From positions 591,501 through 655,500 of the forward strand of contig JBAIZL010000376.1 in assembly GCA_036971475.1 (NCBI GenBank): a stretch of 64,000 nt of DNA. Direction: 5' to 3'. The position numbers and the translations under genes are program-made. The notes beneath the pieces were generated by a model. It did not search any database. It was not told the origin of the DNA and was given only the letters and a program-made list of their open reading frames with translations. Source of the stretch: Prosapia bicincta. Its lineage: Eukaryota > Arthropoda > Insecta > Hemiptera > Cercopidae. Below are positions 37,399 to 48,230 of this stretch, piece by piece (the stretch's first letter is position 1; each line of letters begins with the position of its first letter).

Positions 37399-38833
37399 AA
37401 AATTTGAAGCCCGTAGATTTGGTCCATTCTTGCAATTTATTAATTACTAATTGTAAGGATCTCTCCGCTGTTGCCATACTTCTAGCAGCCACATATATGC
37501 AAAAATCGTCTACAAACAGGGAACAGTGGACCAGTGACTGTACGTTTGAAGTGACGCTGTTAATGGCAACGGCAAACAGTGTCACACTCAAAACGCCATC
37601 CTGTGGTACACCATTCTCTAGTTCGTAACGATCTGAATATATGCCTCCTAGACGTACACGGAAAGTCCTGTTATTCAAATAATTTTGTATAAATGCAAGA
37701 ATGTTACCTTGTATACCCCATGATTTCAATACGTTCAAAATTCCTCTTCTCCATGCCATGTCATATGCCTTCTCAAGGTCAAAGAAAACAGCTACCAGTC
37801 TTTGTCGTAAGATGAAGGCATTCTGTATAGCTGACTCCAACAAAACCAATTGGTCAACTGATGAACGTCCTTGTCTGAAACCACACTGGACATTAGTAAG
37901 AAGTTTGTTTGTTTCTAGATACCAGACAAGCCGACGGTTGACCATCTTCTCCAGTAGTTTGCATAAGCAGCTGGTCAGAGAGATGGGTCTGTAACTACTG
38001 CGATTAGTTTTGTCCTTTCCTTGTTTTAGAAGAGGAATTATAGTCGCTTCTAACCATGCATCGGGAAAACCGTGCTCCCCGAATATACGATTGTATCTCC
38101 GAAGGAGAACTAGTTTTGCCGACTGTGGTAGATTTTTAATCATGGAGTATACAATATCGTCAGGGCCTGGAGCTGAATCCTTCGTTGACGACAGAGCCGA
38201 CTCTAGTTCATCGATAGAGAAATGTATATTCAAACTCGTGTCTCCTGACAATCCAACGGTGAACGGTAAGGATTCCTGTTTAAGTTTGTACACCTGTATA
38301 GCGTCCTTGTATGCAGAAGATGAAGAATATTTTGAGAACGATAACGCCAGCACATTGGCAATTTCCTCACTGTCCGTGGCCATAACTCCATCCGGATGCC
38401 TTAATGAAATTAATGGCATCGGAACGGAAATGCCACAGACGGATCGTAATTTCTTCCATACTGTTGATGGAGCTGTAGTTCTTGTAATAGTGCCAATGTA
38501 CTGGGACCATGAATCTCGTTTACTTTGCCTAAATATTCTCTTTGCTTTCGCACGGAAGATTTTATATTTTTCCAGGTTTTCACTCGTTGGGTGTCTCTTG
38601 AACTGGTTCAGAGCTTTTCTCTGTTGACGAAGGATCACAGTGCACTCATCATTCCACCACGGAACAGGTGGTCGCAGTGGTTTTGATGAGGTTTTCGGAA
38701 TTGCCTTTTCGGCGGCATTCAAAATAGTTTTGGTAATTGAATTTACGATGTCATTAATTGGAGCCAGGTCTTCCACTTCCAGTGGTTCTAGATCTTGTGA
38801 GAATTGTTCCCAGTTGGCTTTTTTAAGATCCAA
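37388..38833 (-). pseudogene. LINE ORF2 part 2: reverse transcriptase
   Basis: A continuous 481-codon frame. After a linker containing PVPWWNDECTVILRQQRKAL come the RT motifs: DSAPGPDDIVYSMIKNLP, LLKQGKDKTNRSSYRPISLT, NVQCGFRQGRSSVDQL, VFFDLEKAYDMAW (catalytic D), LENGVPQDGVLS (usually GVPQGS) and LFVDDFCIY (the two catalytic D of the YADD-type box). The frame ends through a one-base expansion of an A/T run near 37395; the related copy at 50.4 kb reads through this point. RT activity would prime on nicked target DNA. Confidence 0.9.
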
Positions 38834-39525
38834 CGGGGATGTCGATCACAACAGGGTGAGGAGTCATACAAAGAGATCTCAATGGGATTATGATCGCTAC
38901 TGTAAAGATCAGGCAATGCTGACCATGTTAACCTTGTAGCCTGAGCAGGACTGCACAATAACAAGTCAACAGCTGTCCATCCGCCTGTAGACGCTGCTAA
39001 ATGTGTCGGAGAACCGTCATTTAGCAGGTATAAATCCAGTTCTGATCTGACACTCTCAGCTAGATGCCCTCGTGAGTTGCATCCTGGTGAACCCCATGAA
39101 ACATGGTGGGCATTAAAATCGCCCACTAATAAAAATGGAGAAAGTAACTGGTTTATCAGGTATATCAAGTCTCTCTGTTGCAGGTGGTCACATGGTGGAA
39201 GGTAGACACAACAAAGTGTGAGTTTGTATGGAACAGCTGTTTGAATTGCTACTACTTGTAAGAGAGTTATTAAATTCAGAGAAACGGCGTCGACACAGTC
39301 ACGGGCTAGAATGGCTACGCCACCTCTAGCTCGATTTTCTGTAACGAAGTCCGATCTGTAAACTGAATACTGCCTTAGTTGGAAATTGTGCGATTCATGG
39401 AGCTGGGTCTCCTGAATACAAATGTACATAGGGGACACATCCTTACAAATAATTTGAGATCCTCAATGTGACTTCTAACTCCGTTAATGTTCCACTGAAT
39501 CACGGATTGTTTAGGTGTGGACATT
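38788..39525 (-). pseudogene. LINE ORF2 part 1: APE-type endonuclease
   Basis: ORF2 most likely starts at the ATG at 39525, with the conserved IQWNINGVRSHIEDL opening. A one-base break near 39455-39465 shifts to the frame that carries the rest of the domain: ICIQETQL (metal-binding E), GGVAILARD, CVYLPPCDHL, VGDFNAHHVSWGS, and the terminal SSDHNPIEI catalytic motif near 38900. These are the complete apurinic-endonuclease landmarks that nick target DNA. Another frameshift near 38810-38825 separates it from the RT frame. Confidence 0.85.
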
Positions 39526-39530
39526 GCTAC

Positions 39531-40927
39531 TTAGTGAAAAGGATTGACCTGGCTCTCATTGTTGGCATTAAATGTTAATTTACCTGGAACGTCAGGAGAC
39601 GCTTCAGCCAATGTATCATCGGATTCCATCGGCGCTATTGCAGTGGTGGAACTCGAGGAATTTGTATGCTCAGGAGGTGAGATGGAATGGACCCCTCCTT
39701 TGGCCTTTGTTTTTTTCCCTTTTTTCCCCAACTTTAATTGGGGCATTCTTTTTTAAAATATCAAAATTTGATTTATTTTTCCTACTCTCTGATGTTACGG
39801 ACTTAACGCTTTCAGACTTATTAATTGTTTTAAGAGTCTTTCCTTTGTGGAGAGATACCTGTGCAGGAATGCCTGTATTGTCTGATTTGCTACGTACTAG
39901 CAGATTACTCGGCGTAGTCGCTGGTTGTACTACACTTACTGAAGGTCCATTTGTCACTAAAGACAGAAAGCGTGCAACCTGCTCAGTAAGGGCTTCAATT
40001 TTTCCGGTAAGGTCTGCGAAGTTGGCACAGGACGACTTCGTAGCGCTCGCGGAAGCAGCAAAAGTTTTATTGACAACATTTGGTTGGGAAGCTTTAAAGA
40101 TCTTCTTAGCTTCAGCAAATGATATCCTCTGGTTAGCGATAATGCCAAGGATTGCTTTCTCCTCCCAGTGAGGACAGTTGTAAGATCGCGCCGGATGATC
40201 GCCCCCACAGTTAGCGCACTTCGGGGGGGTTGCCGCAATCTTTTTCATCATGACCTTCAATGCTACACTTGCCGCATACACCCTGTTTAGAACACGCACA
40301 ACTAATGTGCCCAAAACGCTGACACTTGAAGCATCGCCGAGGGTTAGCTACGTAAGGCCTCAATGACAGCCTTTGATAACCTGCATTAATATATTCTTTA
40401 ATCTCTGGTTTCCCAAAAGTTAGTATGAAAGAGGCTGTTTTAATTTTCTCGCCTTTTTCAGATTTCATAATAACTGCAACATCCGTGACAGACTGTGACG
40501 AGAGTTCGGCCTTGATTTCATTTATTGGGACGTGCATCAGGTCCCTACATGTAATGACCCCTTTAGAGAAATTCAACGATCTATGGGGAGCCACAGACAC
40601 CTTGACTTGGTCAAAGAAGGAAGTCGTTTTTAAAAGAGATCGGGTCTGTTTTTCACTACTAGTAGCAACAAGCAGTGTCCCATTTCTTAATTTTTTTATA
40701 GATGAGACAGGACTTCCAGCACAGGCAGTAATTGCCTTATTTATAAGAAACGGAGAAACTCTGGACAAATCCTTTCCATCTTCCGAACTAGAAATTACCA
40801 AATATTTGGGCGATGACAATGCTTGTGACGTTGCCACCATCAACGTTTTCCTCAAATCGTCACATTTAGATGAATCCTGACGAGTCCTCTTTAAACTCAA
40901 AAATTTTGACGTAGTTTTAGGATCCAT
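39531..40927 (-). pseudogene. LINE ORF1 (Gag-like, zinc knuckles), frameshifted
   Basis: ORF1 starts at 40927. Its first 200 residues include a nucleic-acid-binding (RRM-like) region typical of such ORF1 proteins, followed by three CCHC-type knuckles: CFKCQRFGHISCAC, CGKCSIEGHDEKDC and CANCGGDHPARSYNC. The frame breaks at a seven-G run (40223-40229), between the second and third knuckle. A second break lies near 39710-39725 in an A/G-run region, before an acidic serine-rich tail ending at 39531. Both breaks fall in homopolymers, so slippage or read errors could explain them. The product would bind element RNA to form the retrotransposition particle. Confidence 0.85.
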
Positions 40928-41290
40928 AGAATGCTTTTAGCCAACCATCGTGTCTGGCGTCACGGGCGAGACTATAGGAACGGGTACACCCTTGGATCAC
41001 TTTCGATCATTTCCAATCTCCAGAACTCTGGAGCCTATAGTATTCTCCTTAGCTCGACTGGATGGGCATCAGTCGAGAACTCGTAATACTGTGCACAAGC
41101 TCCGACACCTGTGCACCGCGGACACCGCGGTTCTGACTAGTCAAATTCCCTAAGTGAAGATGTTAGTGTATGTGCATGAGCGTGCGTGTGTGTGTGGGTA
41201 TGCTTTGTGAGTGGTGTAGTGTTAGGCTAGGGTACCGCGAGGGACGCCAAATCGCTCGTAGGTGCGGCTAGTCCGCACCCCCCTGCGGGG
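40928..41290 (-). other. LINE 5' untranslated region
   Basis: This GC-rich leader begins (minus strand) CCCCGCAGGGGGGTGCGG and contains a perfect GTGCGG/CCGCAC hairpin (41264-41280). It probably holds the internal promoter, as is usual in full-length LINEs, but I see no defined promoter element. A TG-rich stretch occupies 41161-41215. Confidence 0.6.
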
Positions 41291-41303
41291 AGGAGAAACT
41301 ATT
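41291..41303. repeat. Target-site duplication of the I-like LINE (right)
   Basis: AGGAGAAACTATT, exact copy of 35658-35670. Confidence 0.95.
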
Positions 41304-42140
41304 ACAGTACTTGCATGCTGCAATGCTGAAGGGATATTTCTTCCTCCTTATGTTATCTTGAAAGGAGTTAACAAAAAAAGGAATGGGAGGACAACATGCC
41401 ACCGGGAAGTAAAGTTGCCATGTCAAAAAAATCTGCCTACGTGAATGCTGAAATCTTTTTTGAATGGTTAAGGGATCATTTTTTGCCTCGTAAACCACTT
41501 GGAACAGTTATGCTGATTCTTGATGGTCATACGTCACATTCCAGCTCAGTACAGATGTTAGAGTTTGCTGAGATGAATAGTATCATATTAATGTGCCTCC
41601 CCAGTCACACTACCCATTATCTGCAGCCACTGGATCGATCTGTTTTCAAATCTTTAAAGCATCATTTTTACAGTGTCGTTGAAAAATGGCAAAGGAATCA
41701 CCCAGATAGGAAGCAAGGAAGATTATAATTTGGCGAGCTACTTCAAGACTGTTGGGGGAAAGCTGCAACACCTGGAAACTGCGTATCTGGTTTTAAAGCA
41801 ACGGGAGTATATCCCTTTAATCCAGATGCAATTCCTGATTACGCTTTTAGAAGTGATCCAGATAGGAACCTCCTCACCCTTGCTGCAATCCACTACTAAA
41901 ACCACCGAATCTACATCAACAGACAACTACGGACAACAATTCCCTGAAAGAATAGCGACGTCACCTCTACCAGGACCTTCTACAAGACCGGATGATATTT
42001 GGCCTGTGATTTCAAATGAAACAAACCTAGTCACCCCTACCAAAATTCTGTACAATATTTCACCTATTCCCGCTAGAACAAAAAATAAAACAAACAAACG
42101 TAGAAAAATTAAAGCTACAAATTTAATAAGAAAATATTAA
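41304..42140 (+). pseudogene. Pogo-like transposase, DDE catalytic half
   Basis: This continues the gene from 35655 after the nested LINE. ETITVLACCNAEG opens the core. After a frameshift in an A-run near 41385, the 41396-41728 frame gives SKKSAYVNAEIFFEWLRDHF, the second catalytic motif LILDGHTSH and the third, LPSHTTHYLQPLDRSVFKSL. This identifies the DDE_1 domain of pogo/Tigger/jerky transposases. The conserved FKATGVYPFNPDAIPDYAF tail is read in yet another frame (about 41780-41850). With at least three frameshifts, the copy is inactive. Confidence 0.85.
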
Positions 42141-42149
42141 AACTGAAAC

Positions 42150-42458
42150 TTGATGAGAAAGCAAAAAAAAACAAGACCTATTGGGAAAACATTAGTGGAA
42201 AAGATCCGGACCAAGAAGGTTGAAGAAACGTCAGACAGTTCAGATGCATCAGATGTAGTTCAGTACAAGGAAGACTCAAGTGACGAACTTCTTAGAGAAG
42301 AAGAGGAAGAGTGCGTTGGATGCGGGGAAGACTATTCAGAAACAAATAAAATCTGTGATTGGATTCAGTGTGTTAGGTGGAAGCGTTGGTTACACGAATC
42401 CTGCACTTCATATGTTGATGTGTGTCATCAATGTGGAAACGCAATTTTGAAAAAATAA
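42150..42458 (+). pseudogene. Transposase C-terminal acidic region and PHD-like zinc finger
   Basis: The frame 42150-42458 gives a basic start, an acidic serine-rich stretch (DSSDASDVVQYKEDSSDELL) and a cysteine/histidine module: CVGC...CDWIQCVRW, KRWLHESC, CHQCG. The spacing fits a PHD/FYVE-like finger of the kind found at the C-terminus of some Tigger-type transposases. The expected CVRC cysteine is W here. It probably belongs to the same transposase rather than being a separate gene, since a single frameshift joins it to the preceding tail. Confidence 0.7.
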
Positions 42459-42952
42459 ACCTAAGGCTAAAGTAACCAATTGAATAATTTAAGTTATTTC
42501 ATTATTTTGTATATAAAACCAGTATGTCCTAACAAGTTAGTAAAAATATTAAGGACTGAAAAATAATTTTTGTTTCATTTATAATTTAACTATAGGCCTA
42601 ATTGTTATTTTTATATCATTTTACATTAATTTATTGCATTAAACATGTTTAAAGTGTTAAAGGTTTGTTATTATAATTTTCTCCTTTATTTTTAAGTGTT
42701 TTTACCGATGGCCATCTATCCCTTACATGTATGGCCATCTAACCCTGATCCTCGGGTGAGATGGCCAAGTGCTACATATTTTTTTAATATTTCTAGCTGG
42801 TATGACATTTGGTATATCTTTGTAAAATACATGGACTTTTGGTTTTTATGAACTGAAAAAGCAATTCAAGGAATATTTCAGGATGTTCTTTTATATTTAG
42901 GGTGTGAAACTGGGTTTTGAAAAAATCATGGCCATCTATCCCGGACTTACCC
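42459..42952. other. 3' UTR and right end of the pogo-like transposon
   Basis: AT-rich 3' region, several inverse copies of the AGATGGCCAT word, and the right TIR ending at 42952. Confidence 0.8.
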
Positions 42953-43365
42953 TATACCAATGCTATCGAAAGACTACGACGAAGAACTTTACGAAGAACT
43001 TGCGTAAATAAACACGCAATATACACACACATCTACATACACACTAATTTAAAGGTTCTACATACATTAAAACAAAGTAAAAAACTAACAACCTTAGGAA
43101 AATATGAAATCTACAAACACTACGCAACAGATAAAGAAAACGTATTAAATGATCACACACACGTTGAAGCCAACAGCCTTTTCTATTATATGACACAAAT
43201 CTCAAATAATCCACCCCATTCCACAGTCATAAATCCATTCCCGTTATAGCCTTTACAACTAACCGATGCCGCCAGTAGAGGGTTAGCTTCGTAAAAGGAA
43301 CGAATGTTTCGAAACGCGTCAGCAAGTAAGCCATTACGTATTCACTTAGTTAAGTATTTATTAAA
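42953..43365 (+). pseudogene. Penelope-like element, right part
   Basis: Directly after the transposon the Penelope frame resumes with IPMLSKDYDEELYEEL, the expected continuation of the RT C-terminus. It then jumps to VLHTLKQSKKLTTLGKYEIY, KHYATDKENVLNDHTH and ANSLFYY, which resemble the end of the GIY-YIG endonuclease region. The GIY-YIG core is missing, so an internal deletion has occurred. The right terminal repeat (43264-43365) is the inverse of 33893-33997 and ends with TTTCGAAACGCGTCAGCAAG. Confidence 0.75.
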
Positions 43366-43589
43366 ATTAGTTTAATCAGTGAATTCAAGATGATTACATC
43401 AAGCAACTTCTTTACACAAATAGGTTTTGCAAGCGTTAAATTTAGCATCTATTTTATGAAACAATTAGAGTTTATTTTTTTAAAATTTTTTCCCAAATAA
43501 TTTTGTTTGTCATCACCCAACAAAATATTGTCTTGAATTATAAAAGTTTAAGATGTTTAAGAATATTATATAATGTTTACTAAGATAAT

Positions 43590-43610
43590 ACAGGGTCCAT
43601 CAAATAAAAC

Positions 43611-43673
<63 letters not shown>

Positions 43674-44340
43674 TTCCCGCAGTCCTCATGGGAATAGACG
43701 GTGAGCATTGTGTGTTTGTTGTAGAAGAGTAAATTCGTGACGTCGGTCTTTTGATTATTACTCTACGAACATTTCGCGTTGGGTTCGGTCTTTGCCTACA
43801 AGATTCTGTTCCAGATAGGTAAACTATTTCTGTTTTCGAATCGAATTTTAAAATGAGGGGTTCACAACTATTGTGTGACAGTGCAGTGCGCCGTTTATGA
43901 TTTTGGTGAGCGGGGTCTGTATTGTTTACAAAAGATAAACTGACGTTAATGGCTACTTAAGTCGCAACTGTAAACGATCATTTTTCGAACCAGTTTAGAG
44001 AGGTAATGACTAGTTTCAAGAAGACGCAGCCCCAACACACACTTCCTGTAGTCTTCTAACAATTTTGAGATAGTTGTATTTTGGAAGTCTCCTTTCTCTT
44101 CTATCAGACATTGACTGAACCCCCAAGAACGCCTTTAACATTCAAGAGTACAAAGATCGCCTACCAACCATGCAAGAGCTTAAGGATCAAACTCATAGGA
44201 ATTGGCCGCAATTTCACAGGAAATGACACGAAACACTGTAAAAAGCTACCGAAAATGCCTTCGTATATGTGCCAACACATGAGGACGCAAGTTACTGGAC
44301 GTAATTCTTAGAACATAAAAATGTAGTAACTTCCTCTGGA
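43590..44340 (+). pseudogene. Mariner-type transposase relic (DUF4817/DDE_3 kind)
   Basis: A possible left TIR, TACAGGGTCCATCAAATAAAA, at 43589-43609 is followed by a TA tract (43612-43668). The N-terminus reads GEHCVFVVEE, then LIITLRTFRVGFGLC and DSVPDR with stops between (43690-43820), matching the HTH region of DUF4817 transposases. The C-terminus reads YKDRLPTMQELKD and, in a shifted frame, EMTRNTVKSYRKCLRICANT and GRKLLDVIL (44150-44310). The DDE core between them is deleted. No right TIR was found. Confidence 0.6.
43612..43668. repeat. (TA)n microsatellite
   Basis: About 28 TA units just inside the presumed left end of the mariner relic. Confidence 0.95.
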
Positions 44341-46370
44341 GTTCTTTTTACCAGACCATTTACGTTACAATTTGTATAATCTTCAACCGTATGAATTTAC
44401 AGCGGACTCTAAATTCTGTTCGTTCAATCAGCGGCCTTTAAACGAGTTTAATAAAAAAAAAACTCAGAAATCGTCTCCACATCTCAGACGCGGTTGCTGG
44501 CTCAGATCAGGATAGCCATGCACTATGTTGGAGGTATTTTAGATGAAGTCAGCATACATCAGCATATTGAAGCGCATGGACAAATCGCGATACAAACAAG
44601 GAACGATAAAATACATAGCAAACTGAAATAACATAAATTATTATGATGGCAAAAAACCTCCTGTATACAACACTATAGGAGAAGGTAAGTATACCAAGAG
44701 CCTTAGAGGAGACAAAGAATCTTATGGTTGTAGATGGTTTATAATTTTGCTTAGTTTTCCTTTACTTAAACACAAAATGCCAATGGTTTATCAATCTCAT
44801 CATTCAATACAATCGACATCTCATTATGTTATTGTGATTAAAAGGTATAACATTACTAACCGTCTATAAATAAATTAATAAAAATTGAAAAGTCATAAAA
44901 TAAAGTTTTTTTTCTTATTCAACTGATACAAATAATGTAGAGTTTTATACAAATAGACCTTAAAATTATAGCACTTTTTCAGTGCTTGAAGAGGAAAGAC
45001 AAGCCTGTTGTAGAATTATGTGACAGCGTGACCTAGCTTGATGCAACCTAATACGGCTTCTGCAGGATTTATTTGTAACAAAGTTCTCCTTTGTTCTGAA
45101 GTTTTACAAAGACAAAGCGAAATGTTTCGAATAACCTTACTCGAGTCAGATTCCGCGTCCTACAAAGAAGAGTTCAGAAAGACTTACTTTATTGTATCAT
45201 CTAACATTAACCCTTTCTATCAGCCAGCTTCATAACTTCAAATTGCAAGCAGAATTTCTGGAAATCCCTTAAGCTTCTTATTTTATATTTAAGTATTCCC
45301 ATTCAAGCTTTAGGTATTAAATTTTAATTTTTACAATTTCAGAATTTAACTCCAATAACGATTCATAAAAATAGAGATGTTACTGCTCTGTATGTGAGAA
45401 AAAATGTGTCAGAATCGCCATTATATTGTCTGAGCAATGTGTGACAACCTCAGGTTTTAAATATTTAAGCCTGTGTCGTTAAAAGCTCTTTATTAGGCTA
45501 CAATAGGGTATACATCCAGTTAGGAATATTATAAGGGTATACATCTATAACTATACGGTCCTCTAAATTAAAATCGTACACGTATTTTTTTTAAAATTTT
45601 GAAATCACAAAGCATTTTAAAAGCAGATATGAAATCTTCACTTTTAGGAGAAATTACCCTGAAACGTATTCCGGGAAAACACGTATTCTGCATTTCGGCG
45701 TCGCCATTAGTCTTTTTTATCACTAATAGTTTTTTAAAAACAATTTCAAGCCTGACATTTCACCTTTCGTTTTCTTTACAGATTGCCCTAGCCTTATTTA
45801 GCGTCTCTTCGGCCAGGGGCTTTTAGAAATTTACTCTGCACTTATTGTAACCAATCAGAAATTGCCCCAAATCTTAAGACGACTTATGCTCCACTTTTCC
45901 ACTCCTACTCTTTATGAACCAATAACCTGTTTTCTCATCAATCCCACTAATTTAATTTTTTTACGATTGAACGATTTTTTTCATATTTTGAAATTCTTTC
46001 AGATATCTTCCGCTGAAATGAAGTGAATGATATCATAATGAAATGCCGCTGGTGTTTCTACGTAACATAATTAAACACGGGCATTGTTGTTGGGAAATTA
46101 CATCGCGTCTCTCTTAAAATGCCTTTTGTTTTAAGTTTTAAAGTAAGACGTACTTACTATACACGAATGCTTTTCTCTGCGCCTGTGTCAGGATGCCCCA
46201 CAGAAAGAACTTTGTACTCTACCAAGGAATCCATCACATGTAGTTACCTTCTGAATGTATCGGGTAGTGAAATAAAAGAAGAATTATTAACCTAATGTGT
46301 AACCGTCGTTATTCGGGTGGTTGAAACAGAAAAGGGGCAGATGATAACAACAATTCTATTATCCTCTTCA
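44341..46370. other. No recognised gene
   Basis: AT-rich sequence. Short frames (45038-45235, 45599-45826 plus) have no domain and no intron signals that would connect them. Confidence 0.5.
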
Positions 46371-46572
46371 TTCCAGAGGTACACTTATGTGCACCTACGT
46401 TTAAAATAGTTTTTTGACCGTTCTAGTTGGGATTTTGCTGTTATAACCTCTGGTACACATAAGTGTACTGTTGTAGTTTGAATTCCTACCGCTAGCGCGC
46501 TGTTGTTCTTCTGTTATTCGTCCAGCTGACATTTGAAAACATCGTTTTGCAGCAAACGCTAACCTAGCAGTC

Positions 46573-47346
46573 ATGGCGAAAGGTAAGTGTTTATATTTTA
46601 TCTACCATGAATATAATTGTTCTAATTTAACATCTAGTGTTTAGTAGAAACTATATGTAAGCATATCGTTGCTTTATTTAACCTAATTCTTGCAAATTTC
46701 TGTATTTATCTTACATTGAATGTTGGGTACACATGTGTGCACTTTAGGCTTTCAGCACAGTTTCGGTAATTTTAGGTTACGTCAACTGACTTCATTTGAT
46801 ATCATATTATTTAGTTTCAAATAATAAAATATTCGCCTATTTTGTTATATAAAGTCTTAGTATCAAACATTATTACTTATTTCTTAAAATGTACCATTTG
46901 GGACACAATTTTTTTAAAATCTTTACTTGAAAATTTTTATTGAAAATTATTATTTTTGTTTGAAGTCAGATAATACAGCTTGTATTATTTCTAAAAGATA
47001 TTGAAAATGTTTCGCATAAAACCACTGAATAAAATAATATAATAAACTTAACTATATTTTGATTATTTTCAATTGACAATTTTGAATTTCACTTTTTGTA
47101 GGAGGTTTATTAACCGATGATGAATTATTACGTTTCCTGGAAGACAGCGATTTCAGTGAAGATGAAATTACAGATGAACTTGATAATCCTCTAGACAACA
47201 ATGATGATAACAGTGAAGATGCCGTAGATAACTCTCGAGACAACAATGGCGATAACAATGAAGATGCCGATGATGGACAAGACAACCAGGTCCCTACACC
47301 CTCTCGCCCTATGAAATGGAAGCTGTGTTTGTCAGTGGTAAAATGA
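46573..47346 (+). pseudogene. piggyBac transposase, exon 1 and acidic N-terminus
   Basis: Exon 1 is ATGGCGAAAG (46573-46582) followed by a consensus GTAAGTG donor. An intron runs to TTTTTGTAG at 47101, and exon 2 continues in phase at 47102 as GGLLTDDELLRFLEDSDFSE, then a long D/N/E-rich stretch. This acidic start is usual for piggyBac transposases. The frame ends at a TGA (47344-47346) just where several hundred residues of the catalytic domain are missing. Confidence 0.65.
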
Positions 47347-48230
47347 CTTAGCAAGACCATACCACAAACTGGTACACATGTAATCTACACAGATAAGTTT
47401 TTTACGAGTGTAAAAGCTGTTGATTGCATGCTCAAAAAAATATATATTTCTCACCGCCACAGTGATGAAAACAGGACTAATGGGATTCATACGAAACTTT
47501 CAAATGAAAAGAGGTGAATGGTGTGAATTAGTACGTGATGATGGGAAAATGTGTCTTTTAAGTTGGAAAGACAATAAGTGTGTCACACTTCTATCGTCAT
47601 GTGTTGGTTCTGAATTGGCTCTAATTGTAAGAGGTGGTCTAAGGATGCTAAGACAAAAATTGATGTTCAACAGCCAGCAATTATTAAATCATACAACAGA
47701 GGTATGGAAGGAGTTTATTTATGTGACAGGTTTTTAGCTTATTATAGGAGTGTGGTATGCACAAAGAAATGGACTGTTAGAGTATACAAGCATTTCATAG
47801 ATTTGGCTATTGTCAACTGCTGGGTAATGTATCGTAGGTGGTGCAGGATAAATGGTGTACCTAACAATGATTGTCTACCATTAATTACTTACCACTGCGC
47901 CTTGCTCGAGGCCTAATGAATTATGGGGGGTTTGCTTCTGGGGTAAGGCAATCTCCAAGGACACAATTATCTCTTCGTGCAAACTATGAATCAGATACAT
48001 CATCTGGTGAAGAATTAGATGAGCCTCAAACCAAACGAAGTAGAAAGATGGTACCACAAGCAGTACCAGAGGTGAGATTTGATGGGGTCAGTCATTTACC
48101 ACAGTAAAAAAACGATAGATTTGCATCAAAGTGTCGATTTCCTGGGTGCAAATCTAGGTCTAGAGTTACATGGGCTAAGTGCAAGCTGTATTTGTGTATG
48201 ATAAAAAATAATTGTTTTCTCAAATAATTT
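47347..48230 (+). pseudogene. piggyBac transposase, C-terminal part
   Basis: Read in several frames, this gives HVIYTDKFFTSVKAV (second catalytic D region), RGEWCELVRDDGKM, SWKDNKCVTLLSS (third catalytic D), RSVVCTKKWTVRVYKHF, AIVNCWVMYRRW, then an LRANYESDTSSGEELDEPQT linker. The typical CRFPGCKSRSRV...CKLYLCMIKNNCF zinc-finger tail ends near 48228. The first catalytic aspartate lies in the deleted part. The element cannot encode an active enzyme. Confidence 0.75.

Larger units (their letters stand above)
35671..41290 (-). mobile_element. I-clade-like LINE, apparently full length
   Basis: A 5.62 kb minus-strand non-LTR retrotransposon with a GC-rich 5' end (41290), ORF1 with three zinc knuckles, ORF2 with endonuclease, RT and RNase H, and a short A-run at the 3' end (35671). 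A perfect 13-bp target-site duplication shows a genuine, fairly recent insertion into the pogo-like transposase of unit C. The domain order, RNase H included, suggests the I group (I/Nimb-like); the exact clade needs a tree. Several breaks make it inactive as read. Confidence 0.9.
34634..42952 (+). mobile_element. Pogo-like DNA transposon with perfect TIRs (carries a nested LINE)
   Basis: Both ends are visible: GGGTAAGTCCGGGATAGA at 34634 and its exact inverse ending at 42952, flanked by TA on each side (34632-34633 and 42953-42954), the target of Tc1/mariner-pogo elements. Without the nested LINE it is about 2.69 kb. The AGATGGCCA word recurs near both ends (34649, 34666; inverse copies near 42711, 42730, 42758 and 42929). 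It encodes a psq-HTH plus DDE transposase with a zinc-finger tail. Confidence 0.9.

Noticed and set aside
37404..40880. Several plus-strand frames of 70-205 codons inside the LINE
   Set aside because: They are antisense shadows of ORF1 and ORF2.
43264..43365. Complete hammerhead ribozyme in the Penelope right terminal repeat
   Set aside because: The GAAACGCGTC half, with a short stem III and GTC site, is present, but I could not find a CTGANGA core and paired stem II upstream. Only a half-motif is supported.
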